Shown here one piece after another: positions 1 through 5,817 of a DNA stretch of 10,653 nt (positions are counted from its first letter, which is position 1; every line of letters begins with the position of its first letter). The notes beneath the pieces are model-generated. The model had not been told where the DNA came from. It did no database searches and saw only the letters and a program-made list of their open reading frames with translations. This stretch comes from Candidatus Stahliibacteriota bacterium (GTDB taxonomy: Bacteria > Hydrothermota > Tepidihabitantia > SM23-42). The translations under genes and the position numbers were made by a program. The stretch is taken from the NCBI GenBank assembly GCA_030613445.1, contig JAUWLY010000066.1, positions 1 through 10,653 of the forward strand, written 5' to 3'.

Positions 1-2
1 GC

Positions 3-344
3 TTGATGCCTGAAATCGTTACCACTGCACCAAGATATGATGCATACAGTGGTCTGACAGATACAATATACGTTACTGCATCTCGATATGATGATACAGA
101 CATTGGTCCTATAACTATGATTGGACAAACAAAACCAAATACACCGGGTGCTAATAATGAGCCGTTTCAGATCAATGTGAATAATCTGGACAATAATCAA
201 TCATTCAGTGGAGATATCAATTCTATTATTTTCCTGGTGATGATGAGCCTTATTATCGGACTATTTGTGCTGCTCCACTACCTGCGTAAAAACCGCAGAC
301 CAGCTAAGGTAGTGTGTTATTGTACAAATAAAACGAACCAATAA
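3..344 (+). CDS. 3' end of a membrane-anchored protein of unknown function (5' partial)
   Basis: The reading frame is open to the left edge of the window and stops with TAA at 342-344, so this is most likely the C-terminal part of a longer protein; the Met codon at 6-8 has no visible ribosome site because the window begins there. Two related segments stand out near the start, VTTAPRYDAY and VTASRYDDTD, sharing a V-T-A-x-R-Y-D core, which suggests a repeated unit that may continue upstream. A polar, Asn/Gln-rich linker follows (about residues 42-72). One hydrophobic helix lies at about residues 74-94, followed directly by the basic cluster RKNRR and a short tail with two Cys. By the positive-inside rule the repeats would be outside the cytoplasm and the tail inside. 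I do not recognise the family. The V-T-A-x-R core superficially resembles the N-terminus of TonB-dependent receptors, but the C-terminal membrane helix argues against that. Confidence 0.6.
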   Translation: MMPEIVTTAPRYDAYSGLTDTIYVTASRYDDTDIGPITMIGQTKPNTPGANNEPFQINVNNLDNNQSFSGDINSIIFLVMMSLIIGLFVLLHYLRKNRRPAKVVCYCTNKTNQ

Positions 345-360
345 TTGACCCAGGAACTGA

Positions 361-390
361 AATGTGATTGATAATGTGATAAAAATGTGA
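361..390 (+). repeat. Three short direct repeats AATGTGA upstream of the DUF5916 gene
   Basis: The heptamer AATGTGA occurs at 361-367, 373-379 and 384-390, about one helical turn apart. They lie in the gap between the first two genes, just before a very AT-rich stretch (391-409). Spacing of 11-12 bases would place the copies on one face of the DNA, as for a protein-binding array, but chance in AT-rich DNA is also possible. A weak promoter candidate overlaps them (TTGACC 345-350, 19 bases, GATAAT 370-375); I give it little weight. Confidence 0.35.
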
Positions 391-410
391 GAAATTATAT
401 TATATTTTAC

Positions 411-437
411 CCTCACACCAAAGACTTTGGTGTGGGG
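411..437 (+). repeat. Perfect hairpin upstream of the DUF5916 gene
   Basis: CACACCAAAG (414-423) and its exact reverse complement CTTTGGTGTG (425-434) flank a single A. The stem extends outward by two G-C pairs and one G-T pair to 411 and 437. No run of T follows on either strand, so it is not a classical intrinsic terminator. It ends 21 bases before the ribosome site of the next gene. It could be a processing or stability hairpin for the upstream mRNA, a leader hairpin of the next gene, or a REP-like element. Confidence 0.6.
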
Positions 438-468
438 ACTAGGTATTTGATATATTCAAGGAGGATAT

Positions 469-2589
469 ATGTTTGCACTGCTTTTAATTTTTCTCACAGC
501 CAATAATGAAAAGACTGTAGAAGCACGTTTTACCGATGTATCACCAAAGATTGATGGAGTAATAGAAGATGTCTGGCTGCAGGCGGATTCAGCTTATGAT
601 TTTGTCCAATACATACCCTATGAAAAAACCGAGCCTTCACAAAAAACTGTGGTATATGTATTGCAAGATAAAGACAATCTCTATTTTGCATTCCGCTGTT
701 ATGCAGAAAAGCATAAGCCAATCGCCAGTTTTACAAAGGACGAGGATTACGTTGTAATCAGGATTGATCCGTTTGGAAGTAAAACAACAGGATACTATTT
801 TATTGTATTCGGAAGTAATTTATTTTATGATGGTTGGATACATGATGACGGTCGCACTGAGGATGATTCCTGGGAGGGTGTGTGGTATCAGAATATAAAA
901 TTGTATGATGATCGTCTTGAAGCGGAAATAAAAATTCCGTTCAAATCAATCCGGTATAAAAAAGGACTTGACCAGTGGGGCGTACAATTTATGCGGCATA
1001 TTGCTGATAATCTTGAGGATGATTACTGGACCGAGGTTTTACAGCAAGAAGGTGACCTGGTTTCTAAATGGGGTCTATTAACTGGTATCGATCCCCAGGC
1101 AACAGGCTACTATTTTGAATTATTCCCTGAAGCATATGTGAGATATGATCGGGATGAAGTACAAGATACAACTGAAATCAAACCGAGTTTGAGTTTGAAT
1201 TTTAAATGGGATGTCACACCCCAAACAACCCTCAATGCAACTATATATCCAGATTTTGCCCAGATTGAATCTGATCCGTTTACGCTAAACCTCTCTCGCT
1301 ACCCAGTATATTTAGATGAACGAAGACCATTTTTCATTGAGGGACAGGATATTTTTCGCCTGTCTGATTTTGGGCCTCACAATGATTTTTTTCAAACATT
1401 AGATATCTTTTATTCCCGCAAGATAGGCAAGTCAATGAACGGTGAAGCAGTGCCCATTATTAGTGGATTAAAATTAACAAACAAATCAAAGAATTGGAAT
1501 TTTGGTATGCTGGGCGCTTACACAGGTAAATATACAGGAATTATTTATAATGATACTATTTTTGAACCTAACCGGGGGTTTGGTGTAATAAGGGCAAAAT
1601 ATCGGGTAATGGAAACTTCAGATATCGGTATGCTCTTCAGTGGTGAAGCAGCTGATAAAGATGATTACAATTATGCAATTGGACTTGATGGAGTATATCG
1701 TAAAGGAGCCAATCAATTGATTGTTCAAGGCGCAGTGAGTGATAAATCTGAAAAAAGAGGTTGGGCAATGTCTTCTGGATATATGGGTTATATGGGTAGT
1801 TTTAGAACCCGTGCTGCAGTTGAGGTTGTACACGACTCTTTTGATGTTAGAGACATTGGTTTTGTTCCCTGGGCTGGAAGGAAGAGATTTAATGTTTCTT
1901 GCGGTCCTTATAAAATATATCCTAAAGGTTTGTTTAGAGACTTGTATTTCGGTCCTGGAATTACTATTATGCAAGAGCCTGGTGATACAAACTGGTCAAA
2001 ATTAGGTAGCGTAGAAATCAATCCTAATTTTCGTAATAACTGGGGTATTTATGCTGGAATCACAGCTGGTCCTTATTATGAAGCAGATACAGATTACTTC
2101 CATCGCAGCGTTAATTTCAATGCATGGGGTCCGCTTTTTGGTAACTATTTCCTTTTCTGGTGCAATTATTCTTACGCGTATAATTATCGGCAAGGATTTT
2201 TGGCTTACCAGGGTGCAAATTCTTTAACCTTCCACTATTCAGTAATGCAACAGATGCGGGTTGGTCTTAGGTCTAATCTGTGGATTGAATGGGACACGCT
2301 CAACACGATTATGGCGATAACACCACGATTTAGACCTTATATAGAATATAGATTCAATGCTAGTATGAAGTTGGATATTTTCAGTGAATTTGTAATGGAT
2401 ACACCGGGCACAGATTTTGGCGAAACTGATCTGCTTTCAGTTCGAACTGGTCTGCTCTTTTCCTGGAACTTCTCACCAAAGTCGTGGTTTTATATTGCAC
2501 TGAATGATTATCGCGAACAGGACCAGGGTGAAATAAAGCCTCAGTACCTTATTGGCGCAGTCAAGGCAAAGTATTTGTTCTATTTCTAA
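469..2589 (+). CDS. CBM9-like / DUF5916 outer-membrane beta-barrel protein
   Basis: The 706-aa product has two parts. Residues about 20-205 look like a carbohydrate-binding family 9-like beta-sandwich, starting with the typical KIDGVIEDVWLQA segment and ending near KWGLLTGI. From about residue 220 the protein matches the DUF5916 pattern, with the characteristic DERRPFFIEGQDIF block around residues 283-296, followed by many alternating aromatic/polar strands and a C-terminal Phe (KYLFYF), as expected of an outer-membrane barrel. The start is fixed by AAGGAGG at 458-464 and an in-frame stop at 448-450. The signal peptide is short (MFALLLIFLTA core) and lacks the usual N-terminal Lys/Arg, which is odd. 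Members of this family are common in Bacteroidota and related lineages and are often annotated only as carbohydrate-binding hydrolase-like; a substrate or enzymatic activity cannot be read from the sequence. It stands alone between two intergenic gaps. Confidence 0.88.
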   Translation: MFALLLIFLTANNEKTVEARFTDVSPKIDGVIEDVWLQADSAYDFVQYIPYEKTEPSQKTVVYVLQDKDNLYFAFRCYAEKHKPIASFTKDEDYVVIRIDPFGSKTTGYYFIVFGSNLFYDGWIHDDGRTEDDSWEGVWYQNIKLYDDRLEAEIKIPFKSIRYKKGLDQWGVQFMRHIADNLEDDYWTEVLQQEGDLVSKWGLLTGIDPQATGYYFELFPEAYVRYDRDEVQDTTEIKPSLSLNFKWDVTPQTTLNATIYPDFAQIESDPFTLNLSRYPVYLDERRPFFIEGQDIFRLSDFGPHNDFFQTLDIFYSRKIGKSMNGEAVPIISGLKLTNKSKNWNFGMLGAYTGKYTGIIYNDTIFEPNRGFGVIRAKYRVMETSDIGMLFSGEAADKDDYNYAIGLDGVYRKGANQLIVQGAVSDKSEKRGWAMSSGYMGYMGSFRTRAAVEVVHDSFDVRDIGFVPWAGRKRFNVSCGPYKIYPKGLFRDLYFGPGITIMQEPGDTNWSKLGSVEINPNFRNNWGIYAGITAGPYYEADTDYFHRSVNFNAWGPLFGNYFLFWCNYSYAYNYRQGFLAYQGANSLTFHYSVMQQMRVGLRSNLWIEWDTLNTIMAITPRFRPYIEYRFNASMKLDIFSEFVMDTPGTDFGETDLLSVRTGLLFSWNFSPKSWFYIALNDYREQDQGEIKPQYLIGAVKAKYLFYF

Positions 2590-2607
2590 AGAAGCGTAAA
2601 CTATTGT

Positions 2608-2628
2608 CTATCAATGCTTTGCTGATAG
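2608..2628 (+). other. Weak hairpin just after the DUF5916 gene
   Basis: CTATCA (2608-2613) pairs with TGATAG (2623-2628), and an inner GC/GC pair can close a TTT loop after a two-base bulge. It starts 19 bases after the stop codon. There is no following T run, so a terminator role is only a guess; it may protect the 3' end of the mRNA. Confidence 0.3.
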
Positions 2629-2765
2629 GTATCTGGCAAAACGTTGGTAAAGCTTGAAATTTGTCATTTGGAATTTCTAATGTGACATTTAGTTATTTGC
2701 TTCTTTGTGTCAATTTTTAATCAATATTTCAGGTATTTACCCAAGCTCATTGCAAATGGGCTGGA

Positions 2766-2796
2766 TTTAGGTATTTTGGATTTTAGGTATTTGTAT
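2766..2796 (+). repeat. Interspersed repeat word TTTAGGTATTTTGGAT, copy 1 plus a partial copy
   Basis: The 16-mer TTTAGGTATTTTGGAT at 2766-2781 is followed at once by a shortened variant, TTTAGGTATTTGTAT, at 2782-2796. The identical 16-mer recurs at 3644-3659, just after tetR, so exact copies flank that gene. A related TAGGTATTTGA occurs at 440-450. This looks like a dispersed intergenic repeat family rather than an insertion sequence; no transposase or terminal repeat is present. Confidence 0.5.
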
Positions 2797-2804
2797 TTCA
2801 TCCC

Positions 2805-2832
2805 TTGACAAATCGGTAAATATCATTATAAT
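2805..2832 (+). promoter_or_regulatory. Sigma-70 promoter of the tetR-RND operon
   Basis: A perfect -35 box TTGACA (2805-2810) is separated by 16 bases from a perfect -10 box TATAAT (2827-2832). Transcription should begin at about 2838-2840, inside the first palindromic operator. A repressor bound there would block RNA polymerase, so this strong promoter is probably silent unless the repressor is released. Confidence 0.85.
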
Positions 2833-2835
2833 AAT

Positions 2836-2856
2836 ATAGACCGACCGTCGGTCTAT
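2836..2856 (+). promoter_or_regulatory. TetR-type operator O1, perfect palindrome over the transcription start
   Basis: TAGACCGACCGTCGGTCTA (2837-2855) is a perfect inverted repeat with a single central C at 2846, extended by an A/T pair to 2836 and 2856. GACCGACxGTCGGTC palindromes are typical binding sites of TetR-family repressors. It begins four bases after the -10 box and precedes a tetR-family gene, which points to autorepression. Confidence 0.85.
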
Positions 2857-2872
2857 TCCTTGAATCAGTAGT

Positions 2873-2887
2873 GACCGACCGCCGGTC
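2873..2887 (+). promoter_or_regulatory. TetR-type operator O2, imperfect palindrome before the ribosome site
   Basis: GACCGACCGCCGGTC has the same half-sites as O1 with one mismatched pair (A2878 against C2882). Its centre (2880) is 34 bases from the centre of O1. It lies in the predicted 5' untranslated leader, just ahead of the GGAAGG ribosome site. Two sites could bind two dimers and tighten repression; the weaker symmetry suggests a secondary site. Confidence 0.75.
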
Positions 2888-2904
2888 TAAGGAAGGAAAA
2901 CCTT

Positions 2905-3633
2905 ATGACCAGACAAGTTAAAAGACCTGAAATCAGAAAAAACGAGATAATTGATGCAGCTCGAAAGTTCTTCTTTCAAAAAGGTTATGAACAGACTTCA
3001 ATCCAGGATATTATCGATGACCTTAGTATTGCCAAGGGAACATTCTATCATTACTTCAAAGCAAAATTAGACCTGCTCGACCAATTAATCGATAGAACAA
3101 CAAGCGAAATATCGGCATCAATCAAGCCAATTCTGAATATGGACATAAATGCAATCGAAAAGTTTAACAAGGTTTTTCAAGTTGCAACCGCTGTTAGTTT
3201 GCAAAACATTGATGTGTTTCTGGTACCGCTTGGGGTGATGTATAAGGATGAGAATACAATAATCAGAGTAAAAATGTATAGAAGGATGGTTGAGAAAAGC
3301 ACACCATTGCTTTCATCGATTATTGAACAAGGAATCAAGGAAGGTGTGTTCAACAACCCCTATCATAGTGATGCAGCTGAACTGCTGATGCAGATAGTCG
3401 CAAACCTGGATGAAACGATATGCAGGTTGATACTTCACGAGAACGAAACGCTGGAACACCTTGCAAAGATCCTGGTGCAGAAGACCAAGCTATATCTGGA
3501 TGCAATGGAACGTATACTTGGTGCTCCTCAGGGATCATTGCAAGTGTATATTCCAGAAGATTATGAAAAATTAGTAAAGATGTTTCATGAAGAATTACGA
3601 AAGGAAAAAAATAATGAAACTGATAAAACATAA
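2905..3633 (+). CDS. TetR/AcrR-family transcriptional repressor
   Basis: The 242-aa protein begins with a typical TetR DNA-binding domain at residues 12-58: a first helix IIDAARKFFFQKGYEQTS, then the helix-turn-helix IQDIIDDLSIAKGTFYHYF ending in KAKLDLLDQLI. The GTFYHYF segment is a hallmark of the family. The remaining residues form a divergent, mostly helical domain expected to bind a small-molecule ligand and dimerise; the ligand cannot be inferred. The last 20 residues are highly charged. The ATG is supported by GGAAGG at 2891-2896. Two palindromic operators and a consensus promoter directly precede the gene, so it very likely represses itself. It is followed by a LolA-like protein, a barrel and an RND pump, a typical setting for a TetR regulator of an exporter. 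Confidence 0.93.
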   Translation: MTRQVKRPEIRKNEIIDAARKFFFQKGYEQTSIQDIIDDLSIAKGTFYHYFKAKLDLLDQLIDRTTSEISASIKPILNMDINAIEKFNKVFQVATAVSLQNIDVFLVPLGVMYKDENTIIRVKMYRRMVEKSTPLLSSIIEQGIKEGVFNNPYHSDAAELLMQIVANLDETICRLILHENETLEHLAKILVQKTKLYLDAMERILGAPQGSLQVYIPEDYEKLVKMFHEELRKEKNNETDKT

Positions 3634-3643
3634 ACAAATGATT

Positions 3644-3659
3644 TTTAGGTATTTTGGAT
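3644..3659 (+). repeat. Interspersed repeat word TTTAGGTATTTTGGAT, copy 2
   Basis: Exact second copy of the 16-mer found at 2766-2781, starting ten bases after the tetR stop codon and running into the double-hairpin segment. It may mark the left edge of a composite intergenic repeat that ends near 3735. Confidence 0.5.
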
Positions 3660-3668
3660 AAAGGTAGC

Positions 3669-3693
3669 CCCGCCCTTTTGCTAAAAGAGCGGG
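3669..3693 (+). other. GC-capped hairpin downstream of tetR
   Basis: CCCGC (3669-3673) pairs with GCGGG (3689-3693) and CTTTT (3675-3679) with AAAAG (3683-3687), with one C/A mismatch and a GCT loop. It is the most stable-looking hairpin in the gap between tetR and the next gene. No T run follows, so full termination is doubtful, but it could attenuate read-through, stabilise mRNA ends or be a REP-like element. Confidence 0.6.
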
Positions 3694-3698
3694 ACACT

Positions 3699-3735
3699 GA
3701 ATTTTGCAACCGAATCAGAGATTTGGGCAAAATTC
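3699..3735 (+). other. Long leader hairpin ending two bases before a ribosome site
   Basis: GAATTTTGC (3699-3707) and GCAAAATTC (3727-3735) are perfect complements. Between them CCGAATC (3710-3716) pairs with GATTTGG (3720-3726), including one G-T pair, around an AGA loop. Together this makes a 16-pair stem with a two-base bulge (AA). It ends just before the GGAGG at 3738-3742 of the LolA-like gene, so in mRNA it could affect ribosome access or mark a processing point between the regulator and the export genes. Confidence 0.6.
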
Positions 3736-3737
3736 GT

Positions 3738-3742
3738 GGAGG
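3738..3742 (+). promoter_or_regulatory. Ribosome binding site that fixes the LolA-like gene start
   Basis: GGAGG lies four bases before ATG 3747. The frame stays open upstream to 3654, but the extra 31 codons would be translated from the repeat and hairpin DNA and would bury the signal peptide, so the start at 3747 is preferred. Confidence 0.8.
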
Positions 3743-3746
3743 ATGT

Positions 3747-4535
3747 ATGAATTGTTTCACAAATTTGCTTAAAATAATATCCTGTGCAGCAGTCGTATTA
3801 TGTGCATTATCTATAAGTTCCCAGTTGTACGCGCAGGACATGACTGCGGATGAAATCATAAATACAATGACAGAAACTATGAACCCTGATCAATCCCAGG
3901 GTAGGATGAAGATGACTATTATGACAACTTCTGGACAGGAACGCACATTTGAATACGAGACATTTTCCAAAAATCAAGGAGAAAAGAGTCTGATGAAATA
4001 TGTGAAACCAACAAGAGTAAAAGACCAGGCAATACTCATGCTCAATAATGCTGATGATATCTGGGTATATTTTCCACGCACAAAACGGGTTCGCAAACTT
4101 GCTACCCATGCCAAGAAACAGAAGGTCGAAGGTAGTGATTTTTCTTATGAAGACATGGGTGCATCAAACACATTTATTGATGAATATGATGCAGTACGGC
4201 ACAATGATGAGAAAAAAGAAGGCAGGCAATGTTACAAGATTGAGCTTACGCGCAAGTCTGAAAGTTCTGCAAGCTACTCAAGGATCGTGATGTGGGTAGA
4301 TAAAGAATATATGGTTCCACTTGTAATAGGTTATTATCACGAGGATGATCCCAAACTATGGGAAAAACAACTTGTATGCAGTGATATTCAATTAATCGAC
4401 GGTATCTATACGCCCATGAAATTTGTCATGTATAATAAACTCGATAACACACACACCAGCATGGAGATAATCGAGGTCACATATAAGGTCGAGTTACCAG
4501 ACAACCTGTTTACTGAACAGGGGATGCAACAATGA
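3747..4535 (+). CDS. LolA-like outer-membrane lipoprotein-sorting family protein (periplasmic)
   Basis: From ATG 3747 the product is 262 aa. It has a clear signal peptide: Lys9, a hydrophobic core (IISCAAVVLCALSIS) and a likely cleavage site after LYA29. The mature part matches the family annotated as outer membrane lipoprotein-sorting protein (Pfam LolA_like, related to DUF1329). It begins with a TADEIINTMTETM helix. The segment DIWVYFPRTKRVRKL follows at about residues 104-117, and the hallmark SDFSYEDM at residues 130-137. Such proteins have a half-open beta-barrel that can hold lipid. They are often encoded beside RND/MMPL pumps, as here, which suggests the protein carries a hydrophobic molecule across the periplasm; the cargo is not known. 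Its TGA overlaps the ATG of the next gene, indicating translational coupling. There is no lipobox at the cleavage site, so it is probably soluble in the periplasm. Confidence 0.88.
   Translation: MNCFTNLLKIISCAAVVLCALSISSQLYAQDMTADEIINTMTETMNPDQSQGRMKMTIMTTSGQERTFEYETFSKNQGEKSLMKYVKPTRVKDQAILMLNNADDIWVYFPRTKRVRKLATHAKKQKVEGSDFSYEDMGASNTFIDEYDAVRHNDEKKEGRQCYKIELTRKSESSASYSRIVMWVDKEYMVPLVIGYYHEDDPKLWEKQLVCSDIQLIDGIYTPMKFVMYNKLDNTHTSMEIIEVTYKVELPDNLFTEQGMQQ
4519..4524 (+). promoter_or_regulatory. Ribosome binding site supporting ATG 4532 of the barrel gene
   Basis: AGGGGA lies seven bases before ATG 4532, inside the 3' end of the LolA-like gene. With the ATGA overlap, this favours 4532 over later in-frame candidates such as GTG 4598 (weak AGGA at 4589-4592) or TTG 4622. 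Confidence 0.65.
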
Positions 4536-5806
4536 AACATTTGAAACTTGGTTCTTGTCCCGATTTATCATTTTGGATTATAATATATAGGAAAATCGTG
4601 GATCCCGCAAAGCGGGAGAACTTGCCTCTTGGAACTTGGTTCTTGGAACTTGGAATTTGTATCTTGGTTCTTGGAGCTTGTAGCTTTTCTATTGCACAGG
4701 TAGATATCTATGGATACTTTGAACCTCAATTCTCAGGCATGTACTACGATTCAGCCTTTTATCAGGTGAATTACAATAAGCTGAGAATCGATCTTAAAAG
4801 CACCGCGGTCAAGAATATTGAATTCGGTGCAAATGTAATCTATCTACTTTATTTTGGTAAAAAAGACTGGGATATCCTCGACTTCTTACCTGAACACATC
4901 GTTTCTACAATCCCTTCTGAAATGTATCCTTATTATCAGTTGACATTCAAGGATACTTTGTTCCTCGATAATGCCTATGCACGCGTGAATATTCGGCGCT
5001 TGGCATTGACTGTTGGCAAACAACAGATATCCATGGGTACAGGATATTTCTCAAATCCAACCGATATTCTCAATACAAAAGATGCACTCGATCCAACATA
5101 CGAACAACCCGGTCACAATGCCATTCGCCTGAATCTATATATAGGCAACCGAATGAACCTTATGGGTCTTTATACACCAATTGCATCAGACTGGGAGAAT
5201 TCAGGCAAACTCGTACGCGCAAAAATAGGCATTAGCCATTTTGATTTCTCTGTAAGCGGACATGAATACCAGCACACAAGTACCAACTTCTATACATTTC
5301 AGCAAACCCAGGAACGCAGAATGCTCATCGGCGCAGATTTTGTCGGGGAATTGCTTGGTCTGGGTGTTTGGGGAGAGGGCATTTATAATTTCATAGAAGA
5401 CGAGGATGATGATTTCTATGAATTCATTGTCGGCACAGACTATACTTTTGAATCTGGTCTCTATGGTATGCTCGAATACCATCGTAATTCTCTTGGCAAA
5501 TCAGATTATACAGAGTATAACCTTAATGACTGGATGCGCTTTTTTACGGGCGAGACAAAAACCATTTCTCAAGATCAGGTCTATGGATTTATTCAGTATC
5601 CTTTAACTGACCTGATAAATATTGGCGGTTCAATCATCGTGTGTGTCTCAGATAAAAGTGTAGCATTTGTACCGACAATAAATTACAGTCTTTTTGAAAA
5701 CGTCGACCTCATGCTCATGGGTAATTTTTATGTAGGTGATGAGGGAAAAACTTTTAGCAGTTCACTGGGTAATGGTGGCTTTTTCCGCACCACTGTGTAT
5801 TTCTAA
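4532..5806 (+). CDS. Outer-membrane beta-barrel protein of the RND export operon
   Basis: The 424-aa product has an unusually long leader. The hydrophobic core and likely cleavage site (FSIA55, mature start QVDIYGYFEPQF) come only after about 40 residues of odd composition. From residue 56 the protein shows alternating aromatic/polar strands typical of a beta-barrel, phrases such as ARVNIRRLALTVGKQQISMGTGYFSNPTD reminiscent of porin-like or DUF1302-like barrels, and the C-terminal FRTTVYF expected for insertion by the Bam machinery. I cannot assign a family name with certainty. Its position between a LolA-like carrier and an RND pump, with an ATGA overlap before it and 11 bases after it, suggests it is the outer-membrane part of the export route. 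An LGAC sequence at about residues 46-49 could be read as a lipobox, but the following SIA/Q site and the barrel fold make ordinary signal peptidase I cleavage more likely. The leader coincides with a DNA repeat, described separately. Confidence 0.75.
   Translation: MKHLKLGSCPDLSFWIIIYRKIVDPAKRENLPLGTWFLELGICILVLGACSFSIAQVDIYGYFEPQFSGMYYDSAFYQVNYNKLRIDLKSTAVKNIEFGANVIYLLYFGKKDWDILDFLPEHIVSTIPSEMYPYYQLTFKDTLFLDNAYARVNIRRLALTVGKQQISMGTGYFSNPTDILNTKDALDPTYEQPGHNAIRLNLYIGNRMNLMGLYTPIASDWENSGKLVRAKIGISHFDFSVSGHEYQHTSTNFYTFQQTQERRMLIGADFVGELLGLGVWGEGIYNFIEDEDDDFYEFIVGTDYTFESGLYGMLEYHRNSLGKSDYTEYNLNDWMRFFTGETKTISQDQVYGFIQYPLTDLINIGGSIIVCVSDKSVAFVPTINYSLFENVDLMLMGNFYVGDEGKTFSSSLGNGGFFRTTVYF
4546..4686 (+). 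repeat. Repeat element inside the 5' end of the barrel gene
   Basis: The 11-mer CTTGGTTCTTG occurs three times, at 4547-4557, 4635-4645 and 4663-4673. The last two lie in a degenerate 28-base tandem duplication (4631-4658 and 4659-4686, 22 of 28 bases identical by eye). A perfect small hairpin, TCCCGC (4603-4608), AAA, GCGGGA (4612-4617), sits between the copies. This low-complexity, text-like style resembles the intergenic repeats near tetR, yet here it is in frame and translated into the signal-peptide region. Confidence 0.7.
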
Positions 5807-5817
5807 AAGGAGGAATC

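Larger units (their letters stand above)
2590..2804. other. Intergenic stretch with AT-rich repeat words, no gene
   Basis: No credible coding frame lies here. The DNA is made of recurring short words such as AATTTGTCATTTGGAATTT (around 2656-2674) and GGTATTT. A second weak hairpin, AGCTCATT (2744-2751) with AATGGGCT (2755-2762) around a GCA loop with one G-T pair, lies in the middle. The rest of the 315-base gap up to the tetR start holds the promoter and the two operators listed separately. Confidence 0.5.

Noticed and set aside
368..406. Promoter for the DUF5916 gene using TTGATA 368-373 and TATATT 396-401 or 401-406
   Set aside because: Spacers of 22 or 27 bases are outside the working range; AT-rich DNA gives many such chance boxes.
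411..437. Intrinsic terminator of the first gene
   Set aside because: The stem is strong but no T run follows on either strand, so I list it only as a hairpin.
3669..3693. Rho-independent terminator of tetR
   Set aside because: The base after the stem is not a T tract, and the downstream export genes show no other obvious promoter, so full termination here would leave them unexpressed.
3654..3746. N-terminal extension of the LolA-like gene by 31 codons
   Set aside because: The extension is read from repeat and hairpin DNA, has no ribosome site, and would place a normal signal peptide internally; GGAGG before ATG 3747 is convincing.
3350..3859. 169-codon open frame on the - strand across the tetR end and the LolA-like start
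   Set aside because: It opposes two well-supported genes, crosses the hairpin region and has no recognisable domain or ribosome site; it is a shadow frame.
4546..4686. CRISPR-like or minisatellite array
   Set aside because: Only three short, degenerate copies with unequal spacing (88 and 28 bases); no regular repeat-spacer pattern and no cas gene nearby.
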